Assembly: GCA_018340805.1 (NCBI GenBank)
Contig: JACMZG010001913.1
Span: 39,619,115-39,683,114, forward strand
DNA from: Microvelia longipes
Taxonomy: Eukaryota > Arthropoda > Insecta > Hemiptera > Veliidae
Direction: 5' to 3'
DNA: 64,000 nt
Shown: piece after piece, positions 1 through 12,140 of the stretch
Layout of the letters: each line of letters opens with the position of its first letter
How positions within the stretch are numbered: position 1 is the stretch's first letter
Position numbers and translations under genes: made by a program
Notes under the pieces: model-generated
What the model saw: only the letters and a program-made list of their open reading frames with translations
Told to the model about the DNA's origin: nothing
The model's database searches: none

Positions 1-1244
1 TTTCACTAATAATCTACTATTCTAGGGGGGGGGGGATGCCTGCCCTGGCCCCTACCTGGCTACGGGTCTGTCTCCATTATTTAAGATCCTTGCATATAAC
101 ATCCAATTCGACCTGTTCATCCACCCAAAGTGCTAAAAGACCTTCCACATCAAATGAAAAATACGCTCTCAATCTATATTTATAGAACAAAATATGTGCA
201 TGAATATACAAGTGAGGAAAATAGAAAAACAAACAAAGAAAATCGTTTTGGACTTTGATAAGGGTGTGAAACATAAGAGACAATATCCTACAATCCATTG
301 ACTCCGCACTCAGCATGCAACAGGTGTCTGTCATTATATATGTAAACTAATAATCAATCATCTAATTATTCTCGTCCATGAGAAATTTGATTTATTGATT
401 TAAAATGTGATATATTTTAATAAATTGATATTAAATTATAGCATAATAAATGTTTTGTTTTCTATACTATGTGTTATAAGAATTTAGTAAATTTGAATAT
501 AAGTATAAGGTATTGTTAAGCTAAAAGGAGGGGAGACATGACCAGGAAATAGTAGTAGAGAGGGAACTCCCGTTGTCTTAGCAACCTTATCTTAGCTTTA
601 GACTCTAAACAAATACATTTACGATTAATAAATTCAGTATACAAATATTAACGCGAGAGTGAGCACGGAGCTGTCGATTTCTGTAGATCGACTGGCCGCG
701 TATTTTTAAAATCGAAATTTTTCAACCGATAACGAGTGCCGTTGTACTTTTTAAAATATGTCTTTCCGAATATAATTATGCCGTCTAAAAGTCAGCAGAA
801 GAAGGTATTTGAATCAAATATTCGACGAGACATATTTTTTTCTTGACGATATGGAAGCAGGACATCGACTAGCCACATCACCCTCGCTTGACCATCCATA
901 TTCCACTTTCCCGACTTAAAATTCGTAAAAATGTCCCTTTAAAATTTTTATGTTTATTTATATTCTTACTTTCTTTCAATCTTTTTTGTTATATTGTCTT
1001 CTACGTTCGACCGTCATTGTAATTGTTTTTTGAATACGAAGTCAAATCTATTTTATAAATAACCAAGAATTGATGCATATTGTGTCTGGTTAGATACAGA
1101 TAGTATGTATGGACTATAGTAGTTCGTTTAAACGCGTTACTCTTTCAGAATCTGAGTTACTTAGTTTTTTAAACAAGTATCGTGATGCAATTGGTTTGTA
1201 GTGTTACGTGTTTGCCCATCCGAGTTAAATAACTAACTATTTTT
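1..1244. other. Non-coding, mostly featureless
   Basis: Starts with a G12 run (25-36), then AT-rich sequence. The GC-richer stretch at 640-900 is noted above. The minus-strand frame 77-334 shows no recognisable domain. Confidence 0.5.
778..804 (+). other. Possible first coding exon with donor, unsupported
   Basis: ATG followed by PSKSQQKK and then GTATTT at 805, preceded by a GC-richer patch (640-770) that could be a 5' UTR. No downstream exon was found within the window, so this is only a candidate. Confidence 0.12.
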
Positions 1245-1850
1245 ACTTTTCCTTATTTATACCGTAGGTATATAGAAAAAGTATTGTGTTAGTGAAAAAA
1301 TTCTAAACCGGGATCCCACCGGAAATGTCCGTTTCGAGGAGTAATTTTCACAAAGTTGCCTCTCTGTATGTGAGTGTATGTATCTGTTATTATCGTAGCC
1401 CCTAGTATATTTATGCAAGAGTAATGAAACTTCATTTCTCGGTACAAAAATAGGCCTATAGATGTAGTTGTGCTATCCACAAAATAATTTTTTATGACGT
1501 CATTAATCCGCTATAATGACTCAGCAAAATTTTAAAAACCATAAAAACGGAAAAATGTTGAGATCGGATTTATATTTGGCTTGCAAGGAACCATATATGC
1601 TAAGTTTCATCTCATTATCAGCATTAGTTTAATTTTTATCAGATGACTTGTAAACTTTTTTTTAATTTGTAAAAAATCGGAAAACAATTCAATCGAGTTA
1701 AAATTGAGTGCAAGTGTAATAAATAATCAAACTAAGTTTTATTTCAATTCAACAAGTATTGAAAATCCATGATTTTTGTTAGAGCATAAAAGTGAAGCTG
1801 CATCGAGCGTGGTCTATGCCTAGATGGGTGACCGGTGGGAATTTATAGTT
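1245..1850 (+). repeat. Family A copy 1, main part with 5S-rRNA-like segment
   Basis: Starts with the family hairpin (ACTTTTCCTTATTTATACC / GGTATATAGAAAAAGT, 1245-1282). Then come the conserved AACCGGGAT, GTTATTATCGTAGC and TGACGTCATTA..ATGACTCAGC blocks. At 1794-1841 a segment matches the 3' half of 5S rRNA (GCATCGAGCGTGGT and AGATGGGTGACCGG). Interrupted by a MITE from 1855. Confidence 0.75.
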
Positions 1851-1854
1851 ATTT

Positions 1855-2074
1855 ATGCAACAAGGGATGAAAGTAAGTTTTACAGCTCAAGTTAAAGTTT
1901 CGTCCTAAGGCAGCGCCGAAGGAGGAAACTTCATTAGCTCACGAGGCCGGTAGGCCGAGGGAGATAAACTAGTTAGCTCCCGAGGCTTGGCGAGGGAGTT
2001 AACTAACATTTTGGCTCCCGAGGCTTGACGAGGGAGATAATACGAGAGCTGAAAACTGTCATCCCTTGTTGCAT
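1855..2074. mobile_element. Inverted-repeat MITE inserted in family A copy 1
   Basis: Terminal inverted repeats of about 30 bp: ATGCAACAAGGGATGAAAGT..TTTTACAGCTC at the left, GAGCTGAAAACTGTCATCCC TTGTTGCAT at the right. Inside are three related GC-rich half-palindromes (CTCCCGAGGCTTGGCGAGGG type) at about 1945-2036. Confidence 0.75.
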
Positions 2075-2487
2075 ATTAAATTTTATCTACGACTAGAGAA
2101 CTAATAATAACAACTATTAATATATTCTTCAGCTCCTTAATTGTTATTGTGTTAGTTTATTATTTCTTACCATGTCAATTACTCTAATGAAGAGAGAATA
2201 AAGCCACTATCTTCACATTATTTTATTGTAAGCTGTCAATAGAATAATGTGTAATACTATATTTGTAATTTAAATATTAGCGTGTGTATATTGTATGTTC
2301 TACCTGTAGTACCTACATAACACCGAAAAAATCCTAAAAATTTCCTAAAATCCCTAAAAATTTTACTAAAAAATTCTGTCAAGTTGGCAACACTTTCACT
2401 TTTCCTCCCTAGGGAGTAAAAGTACATTTACAGTGTGAGATAACAAGACTGTAAGTAGAACTTACAATACAAGGAGTAGATAAAATA
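2075..2487. other. AT-rich insertion between the two parts of family A copy 1
   Basis: No coding. Contains AAGTTGGCAACACTTTCACT at 2371 and a TTTTCCTCCCTAGGGAGTAAA half-palindrome at 2400 that resembles family B. Confidence 0.4.
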
Positions 2488-2700
2488 ATTTAACTAGTAT
2501 CTGAGGACGAGCGAAGCGACTCCAAAGACGTGTTGCAATATACATTTGTCGAACTGTAAATTCTGTGGAAGAGCGGAGTGAGTACGAAGTAAGGAAGATA
2601 AGCGTAGCGAATCCGATGTCTTGAGGAAAAGTTCTGAGGTACCCCGTATCCGATTTTTTTCTAATCGTTTTTCAAGTATGGTAATCAGGTTACGGGACTC
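2488..2700 (+). repeat. Family A copy 1, 3' part
   Basis: Begins TATCTGAGGACGAGCGAAGC and ends near GAGGTACCCCGTATCCGAT. The same block follows the 5S-like segment directly at 26789-26883, so copy 1 has been split by about 640 bp of inserted DNA. The minus-strand frame across it is not a gene. Confidence 0.6.
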
Positions 2701-3036
2701 TGTCATTATCTTTTAATTTTTGGAATCTTAATTTACAAACATATGAAGTGTTTTAAAAACTGCATTAACTTGGTTGTCATGTAGTATTTATTTACTTACA
2801 ATTTACGGTTTACAAGCATTAAATTAAAAAAAAGTTTAACATGAAGTAAATAAATTTTAGGTCACTTTTGAATTGATTTATATTTTGTCTCCCGGCTATC
2901 GCTAGGTATACTTTTGGTACTTTTCACTAATTTCTATCTGGAAATAAAAATTATAAATAACGGATGGTACATTTAAGATGCTTTAAAATTAAAACATTAA
3001 AACTATGCAAAATATAGAACTAGACTTTGGGAAATG

Positions 3037-3980
3037 GTCTCTACCTACCCCCTGTAAGGCGACTCACGTATGTTTAAGATCTCTACCTACCCCCTGTAAG
3101 GCGACTCACGTATGTTTAAGATCTCTACCTACCCCCTGTAAGGCGACTCACGTATGTTTAAGATCTCTACCTACCCCCTGTAAGGCGACCACGTATGTTT
3201 AAGATCTCTACTACCCCTGTAAGGCGACTCACGTATATTTAAGTTAACCCCTACTATCACCTCTACCTACCCCCTGTAAGTAACGTGATCGTGTACTCAC
3301 GTATGTTTAAGATCTCTACGTATCACTATGTTTAAAAGATCTTCGTTAAGGCGACTCACGTATTGTTTAAGATCTCTACCTACCCCTAGGCGACTCACGT
3401 TATGTTTAAGATGTTAAGGTCGCATCTCACGTAATGTTTAAGATCTCTACCTACCACCGACTCACGTATGTTTATTCTACCTACCCCTGTAATCACGTAC
3501 GTTTATCTCTAACCTACCCCTGTAAGGACGTATGTTTAAAGATCTCTACCTACCCCTGTAAGGCGACTCACGTACCCCTGTAAGACTCACGTATGTTTAA
3601 GATCTCTACCTACCCCCTGTAAGGCGACTCACGTATATTTAAAATCTCTACCTACCCCCTGTAAGGCGACTCACGTATGTTTAAGATCTCTACCTACCCT
3701 CTGTAAGGCGACTCACGTATGTTTAAGATCTCTACCTACCCCCTGGTAAGGCGATAAACCACGATAAACTGTAAGGGACTTCACGTATGTTTAGACCTTA
3801 TGTCGACTTCTACCTTACCCACCTGTATCCTTGTACAATATGCTTGTTTATAACATGAGTCTTTGTTCTCCGTATTTGTCCGCTAGCAAAAGGCGACTCA
3901 TGAGTTCTACTTCTCGGTCATATTGTAAGTTATTGTCCTGTAAGGCGATTCACGTATGTTTCAATTCACCATATTCGATA
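3037..3980 (+). repeat. Minisatellite, 42-bp unit
   Basis: Tandem unit CTCTACCTACCCCCTGTAAG GCGACTCACGTATGTTTAAG AT. The first four to five units (3037-3235) are nearly identical. From 3235 on, units are truncated, fused or carry indels, with cleaner units again at 3600-3745. A 65-residue open frame over the array is only an effect of the period being a multiple of three. Confidence 0.95.
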
Positions 3981-4854
3981 ACCTTTACCCAAATATGGTC
4001 GTTTAGATCATTTTATACTCTTTATTAGTTCTTGCAATGCTGTGTAGCAAAAACATGAGTCTTTCGGTCTCTTGCCGCTTTGCAGCCGCGTAGTTGTTGT
4101 TTTATATCGGTCATATTACTAGTTTATATATAAGTGGCATACTACCACGATATGAGCGAATTTTCTTATGTATTATTTAAAAGACGTGATTTGTTTACAT
4201 ATTGTTATATATGTCGATCGATATAATGGAAACTAAGGCTGATTACATATTTTTAATTACAAATGTGTTTACTATGCATGTACATGTATATGAAATTTTG
4301 CTAACTTTAGCAGTTAACAGTTTATGCTAGAGAGATACTTTTTTTTAGAAAAGAGAAACTTTTTTTTTGTTTCAAGTTATTGCTTTGTTTTAAAAACTTA
4401 GTTTTTTAAAAATTTGATTACCATTTTTGAAAATAAGCAACAAAATAATTGACTACTTTAAACTAGAAGTAGACTGAGAGGGATGTTTACAAATAAGCTA
4501 TAAAAGGGTTTCGCGTCTGGGCTCAATTCCCCCTTTAAACTATTTTAATTTTGTAGGCTCCTTCTAATCATTCCCGTCAATTTAGGGATACGCAAATTTT
4601 AGATTCCCGTGGTCAATGATACTTAGCGGACTTCTATTTTTCCTACCCCCACTAATAAATTTAAAAACTTATACTCATCGATATTTTTAACGTTATAAAA
4701 AGCTTTATAACGTCAAGTCTTTGTTTTTGGGTCCATCGTCAGAATCTTTTAATAAATTGATTTTTTCAGAAAGGGACAGCGATTTCCGTTTTGACATTTT
4801 AATGAACTCGATTTACAAACAAATAAAAATGTTCACAAACGAACTGGTCAGACC
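3981..4854. other. AT-rich non-coding sequence
   Basis: Degenerate flank of the 42-bp array to about 4100, then AT-rich DNA. Nothing recognised. Confidence 0.5.
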
Positions 4855-5051
4855 AACCCCTGCGGGAACCACATCGGGTGGTAGTAGCAACCGTTACACT
4901 CAAAGTGAATTCTAAAGATGGCGATAATTTATCTAAACAATAATCTTCTATAGACTGAGAGCGTAACCTGGGATGCGAACCCCAGACCTCCGTGGGTGTC
5001 AAAGGTCAGTGTAAAGACTAACGCCTTAACGACCTCGGCCACGGAGGCGGC
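4855..5051 (-). mobile_element. tRNA-derived SINE, copy on minus strand
   Basis: Minus strand reads GCCGCCTCCGTGGCCGAGGT CGTTAAGGCG, GTCTGGGGTTCGCATCCCAG (intact B box GGTTCGCATCC), then CACTTTGAGTGTAACGGTTG CTACTACCACC and GGTTCCCGCAGGGGTTGG. Same head and body order as 21323-21530. Confidence 0.75.
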
Positions 5052-5091
5052 TCCGTAATATATATTATATAATATAAATATATGTATTATA

Positions 5092-5395
5092 TATTTCCTT
5101 CAGCTGCTAGTTGGTTCTTAAGACGAAAACCTAACAAACTTAATTATTTCACTCCCGAGGAAATCCCAAGAAAAATAATTATTGCTAAGGGAAAAATAGT
5201 ATTCACTACTCCCAAGGTGAGCACAAAATTACATCTCCAGAGGTGACGTCTTCTTTGTCGCATTTTATTTTGATTTTTTTTGGATGACCCAGCCCCTCAT
5301 GAATTTAAGTGGAGCTGCCACTCGAAAAATACCATTTTTTCTCCCAACAACTTCATTCGCCCTGAAACGGAGTTTGACACCATACATTTTTTTGC
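5092..5395 (+). repeat. Family B fragment
   Basis: Begins ATTTCCTTCAGCTGCTAGTT and GGTTCTTAAGACGAAAACC, with CACTCCCGAGG, then the CCCTCATGAATTTA and CAACAACTTCATTCGCCCTG blocks aligned to 55440-55600. Truncated where a family A fragment starts. Confidence 0.6.
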
Positions 5396-5585
5396 ACTTG
5401 GATCAAACTGTAACAATTAGATTTTTTGTCGAGTTTTTGTACAAAGTTTAAACTCTCAAGCATAAAAACTCTGGGAGCTGCGATAATAACAGACACACAC
5501 AGACAGACGACTTTGTGAAAATTACTCAGGAGGTCTGGAAAACACATTAAACTTATGATTCAGGTGACATCCCGGTTTCGGTTTA
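5396..5585 (-). repeat. Family A fragment, minus strand
   Basis: Minus-strand match to the 5' third of family A: TGTCTGTTATTATCGCAGCT (5474-5493 region) and CCGGGATGTCACCTGAATCA. It adjoins a family B fragment on its left. Confidence 0.6.
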
Positions 5586-6335
5586 TTTTGCAAACACAAA
5601 ACATTTCCTATGTATCTATCTACCAGCATTATTTTAATGATGAGTACGAAATTGCAAGCTCCTGGGGACGAAAGCTCCTTAACTCAAATAGGGACAGAGT
5701 GATTTGGGACTGCTTAAGTTTCTCATAAATATAAAGTTAAATACCTTCTTTATTAAAACGCAATTACTCGTAATTTTCATTAGATTAGCGAAACGCCTAC
5801 TCAATGTCGTAATCTAAAAAAAAACAAATTTAAAATCTACCAACCAATGCCTCACTGTAAATAACATATTTTTAGAAAAAGCTTTTATTATTTATTTATA
5901 TCTTAATTGTTTACAAGACAAACATCCTTGAGATTTAAAATAAATTCAACATTGTTTCATACTGAATTAATTCAAGGGATTATAATGTAGTCAAGACTAT
6001 AAGTGTGTAATTTTCAAACAAATCGCTAATTGTTTAGGAACAAACACGAAGAGATTTTTAGTATTTAAATTAATAACTCTAATAGGTACAATTTATTTGT
6101 AGCATTTTATTTAAGTAATACAAATATTTCACTAATAAATTCAAAATTTAGTCGTTCTTGTTTACAATCATTTACTGAACTTTATTATGAACGAACAGTA
6201 TTACTTGCAGTTGTATAATTTTAGGTGTTTCATTATAATAACTCAGGTACAATGGACCCACATACGAGGTCTAAGTACCTAGGAAATTATTTCCTCCGGA
6301 ATTTAAATTAAAAAATTATAATAACAAATATATAT
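5586..6335. other. AT-rich non-coding sequence
   Basis: No open frame or repeat that I can identify. Confidence 0.5.
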
Positions 6336-6513
<178 letters not shown>

Positions 6514-7863
6514 TGTGTTATATTATTAATAATAGCTAATAATTAACAAAAAGTATTGTTTGTAACATTTATTAATAATTACACATTTTATTTTTAAATA
6601 TGAGATATTATAATAACTAAAAATTCTATCTAATAACATAATAAATATTGATGTTATTTATTAAGTCTTATTTCATAATCAGGTAGTATGGTAGATATTA
6701 TGTGGATAAAACCATTAGAGCAGGAAAAAGTAATTAAGTATTCTGAACCTTTTCACTGAATACAACTAATCTAATTTAATTGATTTTAATATTTTGATAT
6801 TTTCTCACTCAGATTCGGGTTCAGTTCTCTCGAAAACATAAAGATCAGTTTTAAAATTCTAGGGGCCTGAATTTATGTCAAAATAATATATAATAAAAAA
6901 ACTTTCTTTTTACTCAAAGGTAAGGACGTCATAATTAAGTTATTATCATATTGCGCCCCTTAGAATAGTCCGTTTAAGCTGAAACCAGTCCCAATAGTTT
7001 TAGAATGCCTACGACCATAAGTAGCCTTTTCGTGGTCCGTGCGCTTTGCGGACCTGCTTAGCTCGCCAGGGTCAATTGGAGCCATTTCTGACCTGTCTGT
7101 CTGGGACAGTAGGCTATTGAGGGCATTTCTTCCATACTACAACCCCACTCTCGAAACACGACCTATTATATATATATCGTAGAGGTCATTGACCTAGACG
7201 TATACATTAAAACTAGGACATTAAAAAGGACGACATTTTTTCCTGTATGGGCGGCGCCCCTTTTTTTTATCAGCGACGGGCCTGAGATACCTACAGACAG
7301 ACACGTCGGTATAAACCATACAGAATGTCTTAAAACACTTAAGACGGAGGTCAAATATCCGTTTTGTGTTATTACATAGAAAGAAAAATGACTTTTATTT
7401 ACAAATAGAGCAAAATAATACTTACAACTCATAAGCCTACTCCAGGGTCCGTGGGTTGGACCGTCAGGAGGAGGTTACTATGGTATTCTCTATATAAACT
7501 TTTTATAAATACATATTAAATCAATTAAATTATATTATACTATGAATTATCATTAATAATGTTACAACAACAATCAACATTGTTGATTTTTATAGGAAGT
7601 AAAAAGGAGATCCAAAAGACTATATAAAAGAAGAAACATTTAATGAAATCCATTTTATAGAAAGTGTTTGGTTCATTTACAATATTTTATCTATGCTTAG
7701 TGACAGTGAGGGGTAGTTTTTGTTGTTTTTTTGTAAGAAAGGGGGAGAATATTGGATATTTGTATTTACCTACCACATATATAACTGCAGAAACATACAT
7801 ACATATATGCACATACACACATCTAGATAAAACTGCATATATACATCTATATACATACCCACA
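6514..7863. other. Non-coding; GC-richer block at 6950-7470
   Basis: 6950-7470 (GTGCGCTTTGCGGACCTGCT, TGGGCGGCGCCCC) stands out from the AT-rich flanks and may be an old transposon. The minus-strand frame 7166-7432 is not recognisable. Confidence 0.4.
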
Positions 7864-8100
<237 letters not shown>

Positions 8101-8344
8101 TATACACAGAAACCCATATACCTGATATGTGTATATCAGGTATATACTCCTGATATACACATTATATATCAGGTATGTGTCTTAATAGCTTAAGCAAAGT
8201 TAGAATTAGAAACAAGATATGTTCTGTAGTTCCAAATGGTTCTTACATAGGAGGCTAGTCCAGCACAATCTTCCTCTGTTTTCACCTGTAAAAAATTATA
8301 ATATTCCTCTATGGACAAGGGTAACTTTCCAAAGTTCCTGTTAT

Positions 8345-8523
8345 TATAGTACGACACAAGGCTAAAACCAGATGACAGCGTGGAAAAACAATTCGAGGGA
8401 ACCAATGAGGTTATTCCTGGATGTAAAACCCCGCCCTTAATTTCAAATCAGGCCAGTCTTATTAGTTCTTCAACATTTTTTTCCCAAGCTGTCAACTGAT
8501 TTTGGCCATGTGTCGTACTATAC
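8345..8523. mobile_element. MITE family C, copy 1
   Basis: Arms of about 65 bp: TATAGTACGACACAAGGCTA AAACCAGATGACAGCG at the left mirrors CTGTCAACTGATTTTGGCCA TGTGTCGTACTATA at the right. The centre is CAATGAGGTTATTCCTGGAT..CCCCGCCC. Confidence 0.75.
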
Positions 8524-8939
8524 TCTTAAAGTAAACAAAATGTTTTTCATATACCTATACGTATACATATATGAGGAAAAGTAAAACTATTAATAAGACA
8601 AGCAGGTGTGATTCGACACTGCTATCTCTTCCTCAATACGTTTTAGACATAATTCAAGTTTTTATAAAATATGTTGTTTTGTTTGAGACATGCAAGCACA
8701 TCGTGTATATTAAATACTCGTATCTTATCGAAGCAATACTATGAAGAAACTAAAGTTACATTTAAGTATTTTTTGTTGTTAATTGAACTAATAGCTCCCA
8801 GGTGAGATGGTAAACTACGCTAACTTCCAAATGGGAGAAAAACGTACTTTCTGTCTTGTAGACGGAGAAAAGGGGGTAAACTGCGTTGAATCTACCAATA
8901 GCACCTGGATATGAGAGTTATTGTTTATGCGCAAAGGAC

Positions 8940-9700
8940 GTAAAGAATGGTATTATTTCCCTGAGAAGTTAGTTGGTTCCTAAGGCGAAAGCTGAAAGAA
9001 CCAAAGCATTTAACAATTAACTCCCGAGACGTGGCCGAGGTATATAATCATTTTACTCCCAAGGTTACACTCAAGACGTTGACGTCATTTAATCATTTAT
9101 ATTCTTATTTGTATACTTTTTGTTGAATTTTATTATTAACTTTTTTGGGTCGGACTCCTCCCTCACAAATTTATTGGGTGCTCCCTAAAGAAAAATATCG
9201 CTTTCAAAATATTTCCTTTTTGGCCTAAAACGAATTTCGAGCCAATGGCATTTAATGGGTTGGTCCTCATAATAATTCAGAGGATAGCGATCCCCCAAAA
9301 ATGGAATAATACCCTCCCCTTTTGGGTCCCCTCTCTAACCCTAATTATTGGAAAAATTTTTCTATCCAAGGGAGAAAAAGTTACTTTTTACTTCCTAGGG
9401 TGTAAAAAGTAACTTTATTTCTGTCGGCTATACAATAGGCACCTTACATCCTCAAAAAAGTAGGTGAAGTGCGTTTTTTAACGTCTGCGACAGTTACGTA
9501 GTTTATTACTGTCGGAGCAGTAAAAGAGTTTTTATACTGTCGATAGTTAATTTTGTCAAATGTCCACTACAAGGTTATAAATATTAACTTCCTTTTTCTT
9601 TTTACTTCTCTTGGGAGTGAAAAGTGCGTCTTGACTCTTTAAAAAATAGTCAGTAAACTTCACATTGTATACAGTCTGGAAATAAACTGCGTTTATTATA
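8940..9700 (+). repeat. Family B copy 2, running into the 41-bp minisatellite
   Basis: TTATTTCCCTGAGAAGTTAG, GGCGAAAGCTGAAAGAACC, AACTCCCGAGACGTGGCCGA, GACGTTGACGTCATTTAATC and the GTAAAAAGTAACTTT block match the 55-kb copy in order. The last part (9650-9700: AGTCAGTAAACTTCACATTG, CAGTCTGGAAATAAACTGCG) passes directly into the minisatellite. Confidence 0.7.
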
Positions 9701-10415
9701 CCTATAGCAAACTGCGTCTATTTTACGTATAGCTTCAGGGTATGAGGGTAAACTGCGTTATTTTACCTATAGCTTAGGGTATGAGGGTGAACTGCGTCTA
9801 TTTTACCTATAGCTTTAGGGTATGAGGGTAAACTGCGTCTATTTTACCTATAGCTTTAGGGTATGAGGGTAAACTGCGTCTATTTTACCTATAGCTTTAG
9901 GGTATGAGGGTGAACTGCGTCTATTTACCTATAGCTTTAGGGTATGGGGTGAACTGCGTCTATTTTACCTATAGCTTCAGAGTATGAGGGTAAACTGCAA
10001 CTATTTTACCTATAGCTTTACTATGAGGGTATGGCTATTTTACCTATAGCTTCAGAGTATGAGGTAAACTGGCCTATTTTACCTATAGCTTCAGAGTATG
10101 AGGGTAAACTGGCCTATTTTACCTATAGCTTCAGAGTATGAGGGTAAACTGCGTCTATTTTACCTATAGCTTTAGGGTATGAGGGTAAACTGAGTCTATT
10201 TTACCTATAGCTTTAGGGTATGAGGGTGAACTGCGTCTATTTTACCTATAGCTTCAGAGTATGAGGGTAAACTGCAACTATTTTACCTATAGCTTTAGGC
10301 TATGAGGGTAAACTGGCCTATTTTACCTATAGCTTCAGAGTATGAGGGTAAACTGCGACTATTTTACCTATAGCTCTTCCAGGGTATGAAGCTAAACTGC
10401 GTTTATGTTTGCCCA
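9670..10415 (+). repeat. Minisatellite, 41-bp unit (array 2)
   Basis: Unit GGTAAACTGCGTCTATTTTA CCTATAGCTTTAGGGTATGA G in about 18 copies, with variants GTGAACTGC and CTTCAGAGTATG alternating. A lone diverged unit lies upstream at about 8872-8915 (GGGGGTAAACTGCG..ATGAGAG), on the far side of family B copy 2. Confidence 0.95.
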
Positions 10416-10952
10416 TTAGCCAAATTACCTTCCGAAATTCTTAAAAGAGCAAATGAAGTCTGTAAGTAGAAACTAAGACGCTAAGAACATTTTTCAGTGC
10501 TAACTGAAATTTCTTTCATATTGCAAAATTAATTCAAGCAATTATTTAATTTAAAAATTGCCTATGGTATTAATTTGAATTTTTAAGATTTCTGTCAATT
10601 TAATCAAATATCTACATTATTATTATATAGATTATCAAGGACATACAGAGGAATTTTAGAATATACATATATTTTAAATAAAACTCTATTTTTAAACTTC
10701 ATTAGCATTGTTAAATATAACTAAATCTAAAAGATTTACAGGTGAAACATAAACTAGACTAAATTTTGAACAGTTATGTGAGACTTGTTCGGTTGATGAA
10801 TTATAGAGTTGGTATAGTGTTCATCTATCTTGTTGCGTAATGGTAGGACACCGGAATTTTTAAACCGGAATACTTTTTTCAAAATTTTTCTTTCCTTTCA
10901 AAACATTGTGGCGCACTGGTACGCAAGCCGGGCGAATTATAACATTTTTTTG

Positions 10953-11187
10953 TAGCATTCTTAACTTTCTTACACAATTTATTTAGGATGTTTCAAAGAA
11001 AATGTGCATACGTATTTCACAGGCTAGATAAAACTATAGTCGTCATCTATGGTCTGGTAGCATCGAGTCCGCACAGCAATTTTGACAACATATAAAGCTT
11101 AGTTCGTGGTAATTTTAAATTTTGGTTAGCGCATTTTCTTTGAAAAATCCGAAAATATTGTGTAAGAAGTTAATTATGCTATTGCTC
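10953..11187. mobile_element. Diverged inverted-repeat element
   Basis: TAACTTTCTTACACAATTTA..TTCAAAGAAAATGTGC (10963-11006) faces GCGCATTTTCTTTGAAAAAT..TATTGTGTAAGAAGTTAA (11128-11174). The arms are about 40-50 bp and imperfect. A plus-strand 70-residue frame over the right arm is not convincing as a gene. Confidence 0.5.
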
Positions 11188-11292
11188 GGGCTACAAGACA
11201 AAAACCGGAATCTTAAGCAAGACATGGACTTGTTAAGGAAAAGAAAAATTCAGTGTAAAGAAAATTCGTCCTGTTTGCTGATCTCAGCATCA

Positions 11293-11332
11293 AAATCTGG
11301 TAATCTTTACACAAGTAAAGATTACCAGATTT
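11293..11332. repeat. Perfect 18-bp hairpin
   Basis: AAATCTGGTAATCTTTAC, a 4-nt loop ACAA, then GTAAAGATTACCAGATTT without mismatch. Confidence 0.9.
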
Positions 11333-11339
11333 AGATTTA

Positions 11340-11710
11340 ACACTTTAAGTTGTCTCATCGGCACTAGACCGGTTTTATTGAATTTAGCACCCAAAACATT
11401 GAAAACGATATTCTATCCGAAATATGTTGTTTATGGACCGAATTTTAGGTTATCCGGTGATTAGCCAGCGTTGTTTCAACTTTTTGATTACTTTCTTGGT
11501 CGAATCGAAGTCGGACTGGTTTTGTACAATTCAACGTCCCAAAAAATAATTGAAAACGACACCACAATTAAAAATTGTTCTTTACCAGCCATAAATTGGT
11601 TTCTAATTATTTAACACTGTTTTTTGTCTTTTTGGCCACTTAAACTTATGGTATCGACTCCAGACCGGTTTCATTCGATTAATCGCCCCAAAAACGTAAC
11701 ATGTGTGTGT
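11340..11710 (+). repeat. Three diverged tandem copies of a unit of about 150 bp
   Basis: Each copy has CGGnnnnnGACCGGTTTnATT followed by CnnCCCAAAA and GAAAACGA-like sequence, near 11355, 11500 and 11650. A related stretch in reverse (AATCGAATGAAACCGGTT) lies at 16668. Confidence 0.45.
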
Positions 11711-11746
11711 ATGTGAACATAAAATTTCTTAATGCAAATTTTAAAA

Positions 11747-12028
11747 TCAAACATCGTACAGAAATTTGTCTTGGGAAGGACAAGTGTTTTTAATAACCGT
11801 CATTAATCTGTTTTGTCGAGGCATCGAGTGTTCGAATGTTGAGTAATGCAAGGAAAGAAGCATTTCGAAGTAAATTCGCCCAGCTTGCGGAGCCCCGTCC
11901 CAGAGTAATACAAATACTTTATCTTGTATTTTTGATGTAAGCAGATATTTGTTACATTTTAATACATCTGACATGAAAAGGTTTATATTAACATCCACCC
12001 ACTTGCTACGCCTACAACACAGTGTCAC
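11747..12028 (-). other. Unrecognised 93-residue open frame
   Basis: A minus-strand frame in a slightly GC-richer patch, with CCRRSKWVDVN, VFVLLWDGAPQAGRIYFEML and TCPSQDKF. It matches no family I know. It may be chance or a degraded transposon piece. The nearby 12141-12215 repeat supports a mobile origin. Confidence 0.2.
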
Positions 12029-12140
12029 ATGAATTAAGGTAAAATTTCAATGAATAAGACTTAGGTAAATTCAAAAACGATTCCATTCTTATCCAACAAC
12101 GTTACGCTTTCAAAAATTATATGAATATAATTTTAAAATT

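Noticed and set aside
3005..3202. Open frame with a repeated 14-residue motif
   Set aside because: It is produced by a 42-bp minisatellite whose period is a multiple of three; it breaks as soon as units gain indels.
9670..10415. CRISPR array
   Set aside because: Units are head-to-tail with no unique spacers, in a eukaryotic context.
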